Assembly (NCBI GenBank): GCA_025363575.1
Contig: JANYDM010000104.1
Location: 1-24,924, forward strand
DNA: 24,924 nucleotides
Source: Betaproteobacteria bacterium
GTDB taxonomy: Bacteria > Pseudomonadota > Gammaproteobacteria > Burkholderiales > SG8-41
Direction of reading: 5' to 3'
Positions 23,154 to 24,924 of this stretch are shown piece after piece (within the stretch, counting starts at the first letter, position 1; every line of letters begins with the position of its first letter). The translations under genes were made by a program, and so were the position numbers. The notes under the pieces are model-generated. The model was given only the letters and a program-made list of their open reading frames with translations. It ran no database searches and was not told the DNA's origin.

Positions 23154-23771
23154 TTAGAAATTGCCGTAAGAGAAATCGTCGAATGACGTAACACTGTCGG
23201 CCTTCGTCCATACGCCGACCGCGCCCGATCCCGCAATGTGCTTGTCGTCGACGGCTATGTACTGCTTGCCGTCCAGCATGACTTCAATTCTATCGCCGAG
23301 AAAATTGACCCTCAACGTATGCCAGACGTTGCCCGGCACGGGCGCGTCGACGTACTTGATTGTTTTGCGGCTGCCGCCCTCGGTGTAGTAAAGCGATACG
23401 TTGTTTTCCAGGGCGTTCGCGCGCGCGATGTAATAGTTATCGCCATCTTTCCAGCGCCACATCACGCCCCCCGCCTGGTCTTCCCGGCCGGACAGCGGTT
23501 TGAATTTTACCTCGACGAATCCGTCCTTCATGGCAACGCCGTCCTTGACGCACCAGGGGAACGTTCCCTTGCCCGATTGCTTCAACACGTTCGGTTTGCT
23601 CGGCGCGCCCACGTCTGGTTCCACCGTCCACTTGGGCGTGCCGCGGCCAGTCACGCCGCATTTCCAACCGGCGGGCAGGGCGCCCGCCTTGTCGTTGTCG
23701 AAATTGATGGTTTCTGCCATGGCGGCTCCCGTCAGTAAAGTTAGTGCGGCGATAATCGCGAGCGGTCGCAT
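23154..23771 (-). CDS. Secreted LamG/DUF1080-like (concanavalin-fold) protein
   Basis: This 205-residue protein has a signal peptide MRPLAIIAALTLLTGAAMA. The mature domain looks like a jelly-roll of the DUF1080/LamG type: INFDNDKAGALPAGWKCGVTGRG, GFVEVKFKPLSGREDQAGGVMWRW, NYYIARANALENNVSLYYTEGG, WHTLRVNFLGDRIEVMLDGK and SVTSFDDFSYGNF. Two cysteines in the mature part (in KCGV and WCVK) could form a disulfide. No catalytic residues are evident. ATG 23771 is fixed by GGAG seven bases upstream and by the signal peptide; a longer frame reaching 23837 overlaps the SOD gene. It lies between the SOD-rhodanese and chrA genes, so it may be a periplasmic component of that system; this is inference. Confidence 0.83.
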   Translation of the reverse strand: MRPLAIIAALTLLTGAAMAETINFDNDKAGALPAGWKCGVTGRGTPKWTVEPDVGAPSKPNVLKQSGKGTFPWCVKDGVAMKDGFVEVKFKPLSGREDQAGGVMWRWKDGDNYYIARANALENNVSLYYTEGGSRKTIKYVDAPVPGNVWHTLRVNFLGDRIEVMLDGKQYIAVDDKHIAGSGAVGVWTKADSVTSFDDFSYGNF

Positions 23772-23797
23772 AGTGAACTCCAGGACTTGGTCATCCA

Positions 23798-24754
23798 CTA
23801 TACGTTCTGTTTCACCGGCGCTCCAATCGCGCGCCACGCCGAGTGGCCGCCTTTCATGAAGCTTGCGTCAAAGCCAGCGTCGCGCAGCGCGATCGCGGTC
23901 TTGCACCCGATGTGAAATCCGTAGGCGCAGAATGTGACGACCGGCTCCGACTTCGAGAGCTCGCCCATCCAGTCCTGCACGCGCTCGGGATCGCGCCACG
24001 TCGCGCCTTCGATGATGTCCTGCTGGCGCGAGACGAAATGCCGCGGGCGCGCATCGATGAACTGCACCGACTTGCCGGCGTCGAGCATCGCTTTCACTTC
24101 CTCGACGCTGACTGCCGGCAGATCACCGAACTCCGGCTGCTCGAGTGGACGCGGCGGCGCGATCTTCGTCGCATCCTCATAGCGTTCCTCGATCGACTTC
24201 CAGTCGAGGTTGCGCATGAACGTGTCGACGTACGCTTTGGCGTTCGCGCCGTAATCGATATGGTAGGAATGCTCGTACATATCGAGTGCGAGTATCGGTA
24301 CGCCGCCCGCGACGGCCAGCGAGTGCTCAGATGCGTACTGATTGATGAGGCGGTGGTCGCGCGGTATATACGTGAGAAGCACCCAGCCCGAGCCGCCGGC
24401 CAGCGCGTTGCCCATCGCGACGAATTCGCTCTTCCAGCGGACGACCGAGCCGAAATCGCGCGTCAGCGCTTCCGCCATCAGCGCGGGCGGCTTGCCGCCT
24501 TCGCCGCCCATGCTCGCGAAATAGAGCTCGTGCAGCAGCGTCGAATTCAGCGTGGTCAGTTCGTCGCGCTTGAGCCCGGCCAGCACATAGCCCGGCGTTT
24601 TATCGAAATCCAGCGTCTCGAGCTTTTCCGTGATTGCGTTGAGTTTCCGCAATGCGCCGCCGTAGTGGTTTTCGTAGTGGCTTTCGATCAGCTTGAACGA
24701 AAGGGCGTTTAGTGTCCAGGGACGGCAGTGGATCGGAGTGAGCTGGTAGCGCAT
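23798..24754 (-). CDS. Fe/Mn superoxide dismutase-rhodanese fusion (ChrC-like)
   Basis: This 318-residue protein has a Fe/Mn-SOD domain at about residues 1-195 and a rhodanese domain at 212-315. Metal ligands H26, H75, D158 and H162 are all present (SHYENHY, LLHELYF, LDMYEHSYHIDY). By eye, the SOD gateway tyrosine (position 34) is alanine, and the glutamine before the second ligand (FeSOD Q69) is serine, so classical SOD activity is doubtful. The rhodanese loop CAYGFH, with C276, and IDARP are intact, so sulfur transfer or thiol chemistry is possible. There is no signal peptide. AAGGAG eight bases before ATG 24754 is a strong ribosome binding site. It is the first gene of the operon leading into chrA; SOD-like ChrC proteins are known in chromate-resistance clusters. 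Confidence 0.9.
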   Translation of the reverse strand: MRYQLTPIHCRPWTLNALSFKLIESHYENHYGGALRKLNAITEKLETLDFDKTPGYVLAGLKRDELTTLNSTLLHELYFASMGGEGGKPPALMAEALTRDFGSVVRWKSEFVAMGNALAGGSGWVLLTYIPRDHRLINQYASEHSLAVAGGVPILALDMYEHSYHIDYGANAKAYVDTFMRNLDWKSIEERYEDATKIAPPRPLEQPEFGDLPAVSVEEVKAMLDAGKSVQFIDARPRHFVSRQQDIIEGATWRDPERVQDWMGELSKSEPVVTFCAYGFHIGCKTAIALRDAGFDASFMKGGHSAWRAIGAPVKQNV

Positions 24755-24924
24755 GATGAATCTCCTTGTGAGTAAGTTACTAAAAATAAGGGCTCTTCAG
24801 GAAATCGAGTGGGTAAAAAGAGCATTAAAAACGCCTGAAAGCCTTATGAACACTGGCTTGCAGGGGTTTCGTAAGGGCTTTGAAATGGGCATCATGTGTG
24901 GATGGCCAATTCAACGAAGCGACA
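24755..24924. other. Upstream region of the SOD-rhodanese operon, with an imperfect inverted repeat
   Basis: This AT-richer stretch should hold the operon promoter, but no clear -35/-10 pair stands out on the minus strand. AAAGCCTTA at 24838-24846 and TAAGGGCTTT at 24872-24881 are imperfect inverted copies (one extra G), and GCTCTT/AAGAGC lie at 24792-24797 and 24818-24823. A possible + strand start (ATG 24902, MANSTKR) runs off the edge and cannot be judged. Confidence 0.35.

Noticed and set aside
24902..24924. Possible plus-strand gene start (MANSTKR) at the right edge
   Set aside because: Only seven codons are visible and there is no clear ribosome binding site, so it cannot be supported.

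Overview
The window reads as a chromosomal segment of a GC-rich betaproteobacterium, probably Burkholderiales or a near relative. The evidence is a Bug/TctC solute-binding receptor, a polyhydroxyalkanoate phasin, an MlaEFD-type lipid ABC system with a PqiC-like lipoprotein, a long PAS/GAF/GGDEF/EAL protein and an Mcl-type CoA lyase. This taxon call is inference from gene families. I see no tRNA, rRNA, CRISPR array, complete insertion sequence or prophage.

Layout. (1) 1-2309, + strand: the end of an unidentified gene, translationally coupled to a 3-hydroxyisobutyrate-dehydrogenase-family reductase, then an L-malyl-CoA/beta-methylmalyl-CoA lyase-like enzyme. (2) 2388-5696, +: a membrane-anchored c-di-GMP protein with both GGDEF and EAL motifs intact. 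(3) 5725-7455, -: a BacA/SbmA-type fused ABC exporter. (4) 7633-8868, +: a CBS-domain protein and a CinA-N/MoCF-type protein, closed by a strong bidirectional terminator. (5) 8993-9532, -: phasin, with a clear sigma70 promoter and palindromic TGC-N3-GCA sites. (6) 9809-13688, +: STAS-MlaE permease, MlaF ATPase, MlaD/MCE protein, lipoprotein and a HIT protein. (7) 13845-17182, -: TctC receptor, Gfo/Idh/MocA oxidoreductase, creatininase-family amidohydrolase and a 58-residue membrane protein with its own terminator. (8) 17312-20332: a patatin remnant (+), then rhomboid protease, YncE-like beta-propeller and a double-PepSY protein (all -). (9) 20466-24754, -: a beta-barrel protein remnant, then a tight four-gene operon read from the right: superoxide dismutase-rhodanese fusion, secreted LamG/DUF1080-like protein, ChrA chromate transporter, Cj0069-type ATP-grasp protein.

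The most interesting block is the last operon. Gene gaps are 26, 21 and 4 bases, so the genes are almost certainly co-transcribed. ChrA and SOD-like ChrC proteins are known partners in chromate resistance. Here the SOD is fused to rhodanese and has lost second-shell active-site residues, and two poorly characterised proteins are added. Region 7 looks like a small uptake-plus-catabolism unit, and region 5/6 pairs storage-granule and envelope-lipid functions around a shared intergenic region that carries two divergent promoters.
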